NCBI GenBank assembly: GCA_964511665.1 | Contig: CAZEHA010000014.1 | Span: 1-64,000, forward strand | Direction: 5' to 3' | Source of the DNA: JAGOEF01 sp964511665 | Lineage (GTDB): Bacteria > Bacteroidota > Bacteroidia > Bacteroidales > ML635J-15 | Length of the DNA stretch: 64,000 bases | Shown: positions 45,301 through 52,214 of the stretch, in pieces | Numbering within the stretch: position 1 is the first letter of the stretch | Layout: every line of letters begins with the position of its first letter | Position numbers and translations under genes: made by a program | The notes under the pieces: generated by a model | What the model was told of the DNA's origin: nothing | The model's database searches: none | Seen by the model: only the letters and a program-made list of their open reading frames with translations

Positions 45301-46105
45301 GTGCATCGGGTACATCGGCAAAAATACTTGCCATTTCGTCGGGCGACTTAAAATACTCTTCTTTGGTGTAGGTCAGGCGCGAAGTGTCTTCAAGATCTTT
45401 GCCTGTATTCAGGCAGATAAGAATTTCGTGGGCATCGGCATCTTCGCGGTTCACAAAATGCACATCGTTGGTGGCAACCAGTTTTACGGCATGGCGTGCA
45501 GCTGCATCAACAATATATTTGTTTACGATAAGTTGCTCGTTATATACTTTTTTATTCATCTCGGGGTCCTGCGAAAAGTGCAGCATAATTTCGAGATAAA
45601 AATCGTTGCCAAAATGTTCTTTATACCAACGTATTGAATTCTCGGCTCCCTCAAAGTCGCCGGCCAGTATTTTCTGGGGTATTTCGCCGCCCAGGCAAGC
45701 CGACGAAACTATAAGCCCCTCACCGTATTTCAGCAGCAAATCGTGGTCGATACGGGGTTTCAGATAGAAGCCATCGGTAGCCGAAATTGTGGCCAGCTTC
45801 ATCAGGTTGTGATATCCGAGCAAGTTTTTGGCAATAAGTATAGTATGATAGCCTGAATAATCGATTTTTCCACGCTTAACCAGGTGCCCATCGGGAGCCA
45901 AATAGGCTTCAACGCCCAAAAGGGGTTTAATCTTTTTTCTACGGCATTCGTTGTAGAATGCTTTTATGCCAAACATATTACCATGATCGGTTAGAGCCAG
46001 TGCCTTCATATTAAACTGCTGTGCCTTGGCAACCAAATTTTCAATTGAAGCGGCTCCATCTAAAATCGAATACTGCGAATGTACGTGCAAATGAACAAAA
46101 TCCAT
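42341..46105 (-). CDS. dnaE: DNA polymerase III alpha subunit
   Basis: 1254 residues. The PHP domain is at the N-terminus (FVHLHVHSQYSILDGAASIENLV, ALTDHGNMFG). The catalytic palm contains MPDVDIDFDDDGRQSVLNYV. GPGRGSAAGSVIAYC, SVHACGVLIG and AYQTAYLKAHYPAEFMAA are typical DnaE blocks. An OB-fold module (KIVGLINNVEIRASKNGNQYAKITLED) sits near the C-terminus. It is the main replicative polymerase. One oddity: a 10-residue direct duplication KFVEGCHNNP/KFVEGCQKIN encoded by a 30-base repeat. It is the likely first gene of dnaE-trxA-sufE-MIP18. Confidence 0.98.
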   Translation of the reverse strand: MDFVHLHVHSQYSILDGAASIENLVAKAQQFNMKALALTDHGNMFGIKAFYNECRRKKIKPLLGVEAYLAPDGHLVKRGKIDYSGYHTILIAKNLLGYHNLMKLATISATDGFYLKPRIDHDLLLKYGEGLIVSSACLGGEIPQKILAGDFEGAENSIRWYKEHFGNDFYLEIMLHFSQDPEMNKKVYNEQLIVNKYIVDAAARHAVKLVATNDVHFVNREDADAHEILICLNTGKDLEDTSRLTYTKEEYFKSPDEMASIFADVPDALINTLEIADKVQEFKLEVEPIMPYFEIPREFASLDDYEKQFDENALITEFGREKYEKLQGNYSEKLRIKLESDYLRKITMDGARQRYGDPIPEEVLERIDFEIDTVKTMGFPGYFLIVNDFVKYAKDNGVLVGPGRGSAAGSVIAYCTEITDIDPIEHDLLFERFLNPERISMPDVDIDFDDDGRQSVLNYVTEKYGKNNVAQIATFGTMAAKSAIRDVARVLKLPLSEADRLAKVLPEQHAHLANAYQEIVDGEHKLGSIEKVIDDCNRKAAAARRDGDDKLAGKFETRKIVAGEIIDARKKNDNTKLKTLQFACTLEGSVRQTSVHACGVLIGRDELIHHIPLMPSKESSLLCTQYDGKYVESIGLLKMDFLGLKTLSILRETLANIKERHGIDVDLKKIPFDDPLVYELFGKGETTGIFQFESDGMRTHLRNLKPTRFGDLVAMNALYRPGPMEYIPNFINRKNGREKIEYDHPIMERYLESTYGVTVYQEQVMLLSRELALFTRGESDSLRKAMGKKIEAMMKELKTKFVEGCHNNPKFVEGCQKINKSPGDLIDKIWKDWESFAKYAFNKSHSVCYAHLAYQTAYLKAHYPAEFMAACMSRNLTDIKEIAKLMEECRRMKIKVFGPDVNESNNKFTVNSNGNIRFGLHAVKNVGSNAVNDIVAERKKKGRFTDIFNFVERVNLNSVNKKNIEALAYAGGFDSFSDISRHQYFLKADSENGSFIETLIAYGHAMQSQQHGVQNLFGDMMAIETKKPSIPEKTDIIITEWLNHEKNHIGLYISAHPLDSYRFELNHLKLIPLSELKDPSSFQMNAAFKIVGLINNVEIRASKNGNQYAKITLEDYSDSFTINFFGKDFLEYNKYFQQGQCVMIQTCFTPGYGNESNQLKLKVNNITWLAELRESQFSTLELSMDIDRIDDSFTYRMADLVKNNKGRINLNLRLEDTEKNVFVKTHSRSMRIELNNDIIDFVENSGYFSSVKLY
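43661..43708. repeat. 30-base-period direct repeat within dnaE
   Basis: An identical 18-base block starting GCAGCCTTCT occurs at 43661-43678 and again at 43691-43708. It encodes the duplicated KFVEGC in DnaE. In-frame and not disruptive. Confidence 0.8.
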
Positions 46106-46286
46106 AATCTAAACCATTGATTTACAACACCAAGGCATCAAACAATGCCCATGGATAAAATTAATCAATCAAAAACTATATGCATGGCAAAAACAGCATT
46201 TTTAACAAAAAGAAATCAACAGTAAGCAAGAAATCAGATAATGCCGTCTAATTCGCTTAACCGCAACAGGCTAAGCCCTGTGTATA

Positions 46287-48221
46287 TTACAATTTGCTAA
46301 ATTTTTTCCACATATTGCGACCACTGTAGCTTGTAATTTCTACAAAGTAAATGCCCTGAGAAAAATGGAGCAAAGAAATATATACTTCAAGGCCTTGTAC
46401 ATCATACTTTGCAAGGAATTCACCGGTAGCAGAGTAGATGCTTACATCTTTCATATTCTCTGAACTTCGTATGCAAATATTATCGGTTGCAGGATTTGGC
46501 ATAATCATTACTGCCAAGTCTTGTGGTACTTTATTTCCGGTAAATGTAACCGACAATAGTTCTTTAAGAATATAGTTTTTGGGGTCGGGGCTTAATTGGC
46601 TAACTGTTCCGTTAACTTCAATATCGTATTCCTGCACATTCTGAATTTGCTCAAGCCTGATTGTTTCGCTTTCGCCGGAACTGTATTCAACAACATACTC
46701 CATTGGAATTTCGAAAAACGGTGTGGAGGCTGCTGTGGTGGTTTGCATGTTTACTATGTGAAGAATATTACCCTGCTGATACCACTCTATCTCGTAACGC
46801 GGATAGCCTTCGCCATAATACCAATTATCGAAAAACGTATCGAAATTAATGCCGGTGTAATCGTTCAACGCATTTTTCACATCATCGCCTGTGGCTGTGC
46901 CATTGGCATTTTGTTCAATAAAATGACGTATAAACGAAAAGAAAACCTCATCGTCGTTGATAAGATAGCGTATCATATGCACCAAACATGCTCCTTTGCG
47001 ATAGCTGAGAGCATAACTAAAAATACGGCCCGGGTTATTGAGGCTTTCGAAAGGTACATACACCGAACCTGTTGTAGCCTGACGGGCAATGCTTTGGCAG
47101 TCGGCCAGCCAACCATCTTCGTAGCCTTCGGGCTGAATAAATTCCTCGCCCAGATATTCGGCATAACTGGCAAAGCCTTCGTTAACCCAGATATCTTGCC
47201 AAGTGGCACATGTAACATAATTTCCGAACCACGAATGCCCCAGTTCGTGCACTTGTATGCGAAAGTCGAAATAACCTGTAGTTGTCATTGTTTGGTGTTC
47301 CATTGCTCCACTTAGTTTTACAAGACAATGACCATATTTCTCTTCGTGAAAAGGATATTTTCCCCATTTCTCCGATAGCATGTCCATCATGGGTTTAATG
47401 CGGTTCATCGACCAGGCATTTACTGTAACATATTGGGGATGATTCACCACATAGTTCTGTACCAATACCGAATCGTCGAAAGCCGACATTGGCGCATAGA
47501 ATGAGTAGTCTTGATAATCGGCTACAGCCACCGATATGAGGTAATAGACAATGGGATATGACGATTGCCACTCCATGCGTTTTGTGCCGTTACCCAAGTC
47601 AACCGTATTCTTAAGTAAGCCTTGCGAGCCTGCCAGCAGATTATCGGGGATTGTAACATACACCCACACCGAATCGGCCTTGTCGGTAAGCACTTGTTTA
47701 CATGGGAACCAGTATTTAGCTTCGTAGGGTTCTGTCAGCGAAAAAGTAACATTATAGTTGGCAAAACCCGTAAAATTATAGATATCCCCTCGCATGCCGG
47801 CAGTTGGAACTCCCGAATAATGAATATCGGCGCATACCTGATAATCGGCACTATATGAAGTACTGTGTTCGTAGGCAACAACCAGCAAGTCGTTTTGGTG
47901 ACTGAAGCTGGTGGAGACTCCGTTAATCAATACCTCACTCACTGTCATGTCGTTTTTTAAATCGAACACCAATTCATTTTGAAACGATTCGTTAAGGTTC
48001 AAATAAACAAGCGTGTTGCCCGACACTGCCACTGAATTGTTGTCCATAGCAAGATTCAGATGATAGAACCCCACATCGTATTGGTGTAGGCGTGGGTCGG
48101 TCTCGTGGTCTTCAATAAGAAATTTGGCAGCAAATTCTTTTTCGAAATTAAAGGGGTTTTGTTGGGCTGCAACTTGCATTGCCAATAGAATAGCAATAAT
48201 AACGAAGCTTAGGTTTTTCAT
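46287..48221 (-). CDS. Secreted M1 family aminopeptidase with T9SS sorting domain
   Basis: 644 residues. Signal peptide MKNLSFVIIAILLAMQVAAQ. The M1 N-terminal beta domain is followed by the catalytic zinc site HELGH (H325, E326, H329) with the third ligand E348 in WVNEGFASYAEYLG. The exopeptidase loop reads GAMEH (residues 306-310) rather than the more common GxMEN. The C-terminal ~85 residues form a sorting domain (MIMPNPATDNICIRSS...SQGIYFVEITSYSGRNMWKKF). It should trim N-terminal residues from peptides at the cell surface or outside the cell. Monocistronic. Confidence 0.92.
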   Translation of the reverse strand: MKNLSFVIIAILLAMQVAAQQNPFNFEKEFAAKFLIEDHETDPRLHQYDVGFYHLNLAMDNNSVAVSGNTLVYLNLNESFQNELVFDLKNDMTVSEVLINGVSTSFSHQNDLLVVAYEHSTSYSADYQVCADIHYSGVPTAGMRGDIYNFTGFANYNVTFSLTEPYEAKYWFPCKQVLTDKADSVWVYVTIPDNLLAGSQGLLKNTVDLGNGTKRMEWQSSYPIVYYLISVAVADYQDYSFYAPMSAFDDSVLVQNYVVNHPQYVTVNAWSMNRIKPMMDMLSEKWGKYPFHEEKYGHCLVKLSGAMEHQTMTTTGYFDFRIQVHELGHSWFGNYVTCATWQDIWVNEGFASYAEYLGEEFIQPEGYEDGWLADCQSIARQATTGSVYVPFESLNNPGRIFSYALSYRKGACLVHMIRYLINDDEVFFSFIRHFIEQNANGTATGDDVKNALNDYTGINFDTFFDNWYYGEGYPRYEIEWYQQGNILHIVNMQTTTAASTPFFEIPMEYVVEYSSGESETIRLEQIQNVQEYDIEVNGTVSQLSPDPKNYILKELLSVTFTGNKVPQDLAVMIMPNPATDNICIRSSENMKDVSIYSATGEFLAKYDVQGLEVYISLLHFSQGIYFVEITSYSGRNMWKKFSKL

Positions 48222-48265
48222 TTGAGTACAAATAATTATGAGTGTAAAGGTATGAAAAATTTGTA

Positions 48266-48446
48266 CTCGTAGAGACGCGATTTATCGCGTCTGTTGCATT
48301 GAAACGCGATTCATCGCGTCTGTTGCATTGAAACGCGATTTATCGCGTCTGTTGCATTGAAACGCGATTCATCGCGTCTGTTGCATTGAAACGCGATTTA
48401 TCGCGTCCATACGCGGGTGAGACGCGATGAATCGCGTCTCTACGAG
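48266..48446. repeat. 181-bp composite palindromic repeat element, GACGCGAT family (site 3)
   Basis: Five tandem units of 29 bases (ACGCGAT starts at 48275, 48304, 48333, 48362 and 48391), each containing its own palindrome ACGCGAT-TTATCGCGT or the TCATCGCGT variant. The variants alternate strictly TTT, TTC, TTT, TTC, TTT. The outer ends are inverted repeats: CTCGTAGAGACGCGATT at the left and its complement at the right (26 bases, one mismatch). The right end overlaps the last two codons of the AlkD-like gene. The same core occurs at 35.9 and 38.4 kb. Confidence 0.9.
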
Positions 48447-49123
48447 GGTGCGTTGGTTTTTTCGATGCGTTTGAGGGCTTCGCGACGGCTAAGAGGTTTT
48501 AGCTCGTGGGTCTTTACAAAATGTTCGACCCACACCGGGTCGGTTTTTGAATATTCGCGCAAGGCCCAGCCAATTGCTTTTTGAACAAAAAATTCTTTCG
48601 TTGCGGCGTTTTGCTCAATGTGCCGAGTTAGCAAATCGAGGTTTGTGTTTTTGCGATACTTAAGTTGAAATATAATTGAACTTCTTTTCAGCCAGATGTT
48701 ATCGTGCATCGACCATGCATCGGTTACGGCAGGCATAATTTCGGGATATTTCACAAAAAATTCGCTCAGTATCGATCCGTTGATGTAATCGACAGAGTCC
48801 CACCACGACCGGGTTGTAAGCAGCGTTTCGAACAGAGTGATGTCGTTTACTTCCCAACTTTTTTTATGCTTCACTATTGCCAGTATGGCAAAATAATGAA
48901 ACTCGCGCTGCGGCATTTCGAAAAGTAGCGGAGCTAACTGCTTCACTACATGGTAAGCGGGCAAGCCATTTTCGGCAAAAAACTTTTTGTTTAGTTCTTC
49001 GCGCTGTTTCGATTGCATACCGAAAAACGGAAAGCGATTTTTCATATACCTGCTCATTTGTTCGGCATACTGAGGGTTGGCATGTTGCAAATATAGGTTA
49101 CCCAAAGTTTGTATAAGGTTCAT
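48440..49123 (-). CDS. DNA alkylation repair protein, AlkD-like HEAT-repeat
   Basis: 227 residues from the ATG at 49123 (MNLIQTLGNLYLQHANP). A TTG 27 bases upstream would include a promoter box in the coding region. The HEAT-like helices and conserved positions of the AlkD family are visible: FFGMQSKQREELNKKFF, WWDSVDYINGSILSEFFVKYPEIM, NIWLKRSSIIFQLKYR, and FFVQKAIGWALREYSKTDP. AlkD enzymes excise bulky or cationic N-alkyl purines. The last codon (Ser) and the stop TAG fall within the palindromic repeat element at 48266-48446. Confidence 0.88.
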   Translation of the reverse strand: MNLIQTLGNLYLQHANPQYAEQMSRYMKNRFPFFGMQSKQREELNKKFFAENGLPAYHVVKQLAPLLFEMPQREFHYFAILAIVKHKKSWEVNDITLFETLLTTRSWWDSVDYINGSILSEFFVKYPEIMPAVTDAWSMHDNIWLKRSSIIFQLKYRKNTNLDLLTRHIEQNAATKEFFVQKAIGWALREYSKTDPVWVEHFVKTHELKPLSRREALKRIEKTNAPS

Positions 49124-49137
49124 GGCGTTGTTTTTTG

Positions 49138-49145
49138 CAAATATA
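49138..49145 (-). promoter_or_regulatory. -7 box of the AlkD-like gene
   Basis: The minus strand reads TATATTTG, an exact TAnnTTTG, 14 bases before the ATG at 49123. This implies a very short leader. It also argues against the longer reading frame that starts at 49150. Confidence 0.45.
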
Positions 49146-49293
49146 GCCAATACGCGTGTACGCTGATTTCTAAATAGTATCTATTTAACAGTGAACAAGC
49201 AACAATAAAACATGTTTCGCACAGTGAATAACAAAAAGTCACTTTTTACAATGCCGGCAATTGGCAGATAGTATTTATTTGTGAGATATTGAT

Positions 49294-49301
49294 TAACTTT
49301 G
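49294..49301 (+). promoter_or_regulatory. -7 box of the sigma-54 activator/lptE/secG operon
   Basis: TAACTTTG, an exact match to TAnnTTTG, ends 19 bases before the ATG at 49321. The nearest upstream TTTG (49278) is too close for a standard spacing. Confidence 0.45.
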
Positions 49302-49320
49302 CGACTGAAAAACCGTAGCG

Positions 49321-50550
49321 ATGCAACTGCAACAGATTAAACAACGATTTGGGATAATAGGGAATGCTCCGGCGCTGAATCGTGCTATCGAGATAGCCTC
49401 TCAGGTAGCTGCAACCGATTTGTCGGTTCTGATAACCGGAGAAAGTGGTGTAGGAAAAGAGATTTTTCCTCAGATTATTCATCACCACAGCAAGAGAAAA
49501 CACAATTCATATGTTGCCGTAAATTGCGGAGCCATCCCCGAAGGAACCATCGACTCAGAATTATTCGGGCACGTAAAAGGGTCGTTTACCACTGCCATAA
49601 ACGACAGAAAAGGATATTTTGAAGAAGCCGATTCAGGCACTATTTTTTTGGACGAAGTAGCCGAGCTTCCATTGTCGACACAGGTAAGATTGCTACGGGT
49701 ACTCGAGTCGGGAGAGTTTATGCGTGTGGGGTCATCGAAAGTTCAAAAAACCAATGTGCGGGTTATAGCTGCCACCAACGTAAATATTTTGAAAGCAGTG
49801 CAAGACGGCAAATTTCGCGAAGATTTATACTATCGGCTGAATACAGTTCCATTGCATTTACCACCTCTGCGCGAACGGGGCGAAGACATCGTATTACTGT
49901 TCCGAAAATTTTCGGCCGATTTTGCCGAGAAATATCGTATGCCCGGTGTCAGGCTCGATGATGAGGCCAGAATCTTACTCATGAAATATCGCTGGCCGGG
50001 CAACATCAGGCAACTGAAAAACATTACCGAACAAATTTCGGTAATCGAAGAAAAGCGCGATATAACCGCTAGCATGCTGGCAACATATTTACCCTCATAC
50101 GATGGCACTAATTTGCCGGCACTGGTTAACAAAACCGATGAGGCATCATTTGCAAGCGAGCGTGAAATCTTATACAAGATATTGTTCGACATGAAAAAGG
50201 ACATGAACGAACTTAAAAAACTGGTGAACGATATTATTTCGGGAAGTCATCCCATAAACCTGGCTGACGAAACAACCGAATTGATTGAAGAATATTTTCA
50301 AGATCAGATAGATGTAAAAATTAAACCACGTATTGCAAGCAATACTCCCGAAACTCCGGTTAACGAAGCAATTTTTCACGACACCAGCGAAATAATCGAC
50401 GAGAATTTATCGCTTGCCGACAAAGAAAAGGAGTTAATACTAAAAGCCCTCGAAAAGAATAGCGGGAAACGGAAGATGGCAGCACGCGAGCTGGGTATTT
50501 CGGAGCGTACGCTCTATCGTAAACTGAAGGAATTTAACATAGACCAATGA
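49321..50550 (+). CDS. Sigma-54-type AAA+ transcriptional activator without receiver domain
   Basis: 409 residues. The AAA+ domain begins almost at once: Walker A GESGVGK (residues 40-46), Walker B TIFLDEVAEL (~108-116), and the sensor and R-finger region NVRVIAATNVNI...FREDLYYRLN. A Fis-type helix-turn-helix closes the protein (GKRKMAARELGISERTLYRKLKEF). No receiver or GAF domain precedes it. The sigma-54-contacting GAFTGA loop reads GSFTTA (residues 87-92), which departs from consensus at two positions. It is the first gene of a tight operon with lptE, a TPR protein and secG, an order found across Bacteroidota. Confidence 0.93.
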   Translation: MQLQQIKQRFGIIGNAPALNRAIEIASQVAATDLSVLITGESGVGKEIFPQIIHHHSKRKHNSYVAVNCGAIPEGTIDSELFGHVKGSFTTAINDRKGYFEEADSGTIFLDEVAELPLSTQVRLLRVLESGEFMRVGSSKVQKTNVRVIAATNVNILKAVQDGKFREDLYYRLNTVPLHLPPLRERGEDIVLLFRKFSADFAEKYRMPGVRLDDEARILLMKYRWPGNIRQLKNITEQISVIEEKRDITASMLATYLPSYDGTNLPALVNKTDEASFASEREILYKILFDMKKDMNELKKLVNDIISGSHPINLADETTELIEEYFQDQIDVKIKPRIASNTPETPVNEAIFHDTSEIIDENLSLADKEKELILKALEKNSGKRKMAARELGISERTLYRKLKEFNIDQ

Positions 50551-51068
50551 TGCAGAGATTACACAAGCCACTATTGCTTGCAACACTAATTGTGTTGTTG
50601 CTGTGCTGCCAAGCTTGCACATTGAAGTATTCGTTTACCGGAGCCAGCATTTCGCCCGAAATAAAAACATTGCAAATATCGTATTTTCAGAACCGTGCCA
50701 CCAATGTGCAGCCTACATTAAGCAACACTTTTACCGAAGGGCTTAAAGACCGTTTTTTGTCGCAAACCAGCCTGAATATGGTTAACACAGGAGGCGACTT
50801 GATGATTGAGGGAGAAATTACCGATTATCGGGTAAACCCTCTGGCCTATCAAGGAAACGAAACAGCCGCACTGAACCGGCTTACGGTGAATGTACGGGTG
50901 AGGTTCACCAACAACATTCAGCCGGAAAAAAGTTTCGACACACAGTTTTCGCGATATGCCGATTTTGAGAGCACGCAAAACTTAGCCAGTGTCGAAAACC
51001 AATTGATAAACGAGATTGTAGAGCAACTCACCGAAGATATTTTCAATAAAGCCGTAGTAAACTGGTAG
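50547..51068 (+). CDS. lptE: LPS assembly lipoprotein LptE
   Basis: 173 residues. Lipoprotein signal with acylated C24 (LLATLIVLLLCCQAC). The start overlaps the activator stop codon by 4 bases. The mature domain follows the LptE alpha/beta pattern used by Bacteroidota: YSFTGASISPEIKTLQISYFQNRA, LSNTFTEGLKDRFLSQTSLNMV, GGDLMIEGEITDYRVNP, LVNEIVEQLTEDIFNKAVVNW-type end. LptE plugs the LptD barrel and delivers LPS to the outer leaflet. Confidence 0.88.
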   Translation: MMQRLHKPLLLATLIVLLLCCQACTLKYSFTGASISPEIKTLQISYFQNRATNVQPTLSNTFTEGLKDRFLSQTSLNMVNTGGDLMIEGEITDYRVNPLAYQGNETAALNRLTVNVRVRFTNNIQPEKSFDTQFSRYADFESTQNLASVENQLINEIVEQLTEDIFNKAVVNW

Positions 51069-51071
51069 GCC

Positions 51072-51860
51072 ATGAACAAGGAATTGTTTCAACAATATAT
51101 CAACCACACGGCAGTATTTGATGCCAACAGCCTGAAGAATTTAGATTCTTTGGTTGAAGAATATCCATATTTTCAGGCAGCATGGCTCCTGTATGCCAAA
51201 AACCTGCACGATGTTGACGATGTGCGCTTTGGTACACGCATAAAAAAAGCAGCCCTGCATATTCCCGACAGGGTGATGTTGTATCGCCTGCTGCATCAAT
51301 CAAAAGAAACCGAAAACACAGATGCCCCCCTTAACATGGCCACGGAATCAAAGGCAGGAGGTATCGAAGAAACTCAACCCTTTTTTACAGCATCGTCAGA
51401 AAACGATACAAAACCGCCTACCGAAATTTTAGAATCAGACAGCATACATCTTCAGCATACAACAGCAAGCTTGCTCGATTTTGCTTTCGACAGAATAGCG
51501 GTTGCCGGAAATACAAACGATGAAATCATCGTTATTGGAGACAGCCAAACAAAAGAAATCGCTGACGAAAACCCACTGCGACAAAAAAATATGAGCTTGC
51601 TCGACAAGTTTATTGCCGACAAGCCAAAAATCATCCCAAAAGACACTGAAGTGGCCATCAGCAAAGAGATTCCGGAGTATGCAAAAGAAGACCACGACGA
51701 CTTAATCTCTGAAACATTGGCGCAGATTTACGTAAAACAGGGTCATTTTGAAAAGGCTTTACACACTTATGAAAAATTATCTTTGAAATATCCGGAAAAA
51801 AGCATTTATTTTGCAGCTCAAATAAAAAAGATTAAAGAACTTTCTGATAAAAACTTATAG
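51072..51860 (+). CDS. TPR-like cytoplasmic protein between lptE and secG
   Basis: 262 residues with no signal peptide. The N-terminal ~75 residues are helical (LFQQYINHTAVFDANSLKNLDSLVEEYPYFQAAWLLYAKNLHDVDD). A long acidic, low-complexity middle follows. A single TPR unit near the C-terminus (SETLAQIYVKQGHFEKALHTYEKLSLKYPEKSIYFAAQIKKIKEL) resembles the family usually found at this locus in Bacteroidota. It lies 3 bases after lptE and 2 bases before secG. The function is unknown; an adaptor role in envelope export is a guess from context. Confidence 0.8.
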   Translation: MNKELFQQYINHTAVFDANSLKNLDSLVEEYPYFQAAWLLYAKNLHDVDDVRFGTRIKKAALHIPDRVMLYRLLHQSKETENTDAPLNMATESKAGGIEETQPFFTASSENDTKPPTEILESDSIHLQHTTASLLDFAFDRIAVAGNTNDEIIVIGDSQTKEIADENPLRQKNMSLLDKFIADKPKIIPKDTEVAISKEIPEYAKEDHDDLISETLAQIYVKQGHFEKALHTYEKLSLKYPEKSIYFAAQIKKIKELSDKNL

Positions 51861-51862
51861 CC

Positions 51863-52150
51863 ATGTACACATTTCTTTCGGTTTTAATAATTGTGATTTC
51901 GATTCTGCTTATTCTCATCGTGTTGGTGCAAAACTCGAAAGGCGGAGGTTTGGCATCGAACTTTGGTCAAGGCAATCAGGTTATGGGCGTGAAAAAAACT
52001 GCCGACTTTCTCGAAAAAGCCACCTGGGCTCTTGCTATTACCTTGCTTGTAGTTTGTCTGGTAGCCAGTATGGCCATGCCATCGAGGCAATCGGGAGAAA
52101 CATTGAAGCCGACAGCTCCAACCGAATTACCGGCACAAGGTCAGCAATAG
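51863..52150 (+). CDS. secG: Preprotein translocase subunit SecG
   Basis: 95 residues with two membrane helices: residues ~3-22 (FLSVLIIVISILLILIVLVQ) and ~55-75 (ATWALAITLLVVCLVASMAM). They are joined by the conserved loop NSKGGGLASNFGQGNQVMGVKKTADFLEK. SecG supports SecYE-mediated protein export. A short Pro/Gln-rich tail follows. It is the fourth gene of the operon. Confidence 0.95.
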   Translation: MYTFLSVLIIVISILLILIVLVQNSKGGGLASNFGQGNQVMGVKKTADFLEKATWALAITLLVVCLVASMAMPSRQSGETLKPTAPTELPAQGQQ

Positions 52151-52214
52151 CAGTAAAAAACAGCCCCAACTGCTGACAATGCTTTTGTCGGACGTAATTT
52201 GGTGGCTCAACTAT

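Noticed and set aside
46596..47315. 239-codon plus-strand frame inside the M1 aminopeptidase gene
   Set aside because: Antisense to the zinc-site region; composition is that of a shadow frame.
48275..48420. CRISPR-like array of five 29-base repeats
   Set aside because: The units are contiguous with no unique spacers, each is a palindrome, and no cas genes are present. It is a tandem palindromic repeat.
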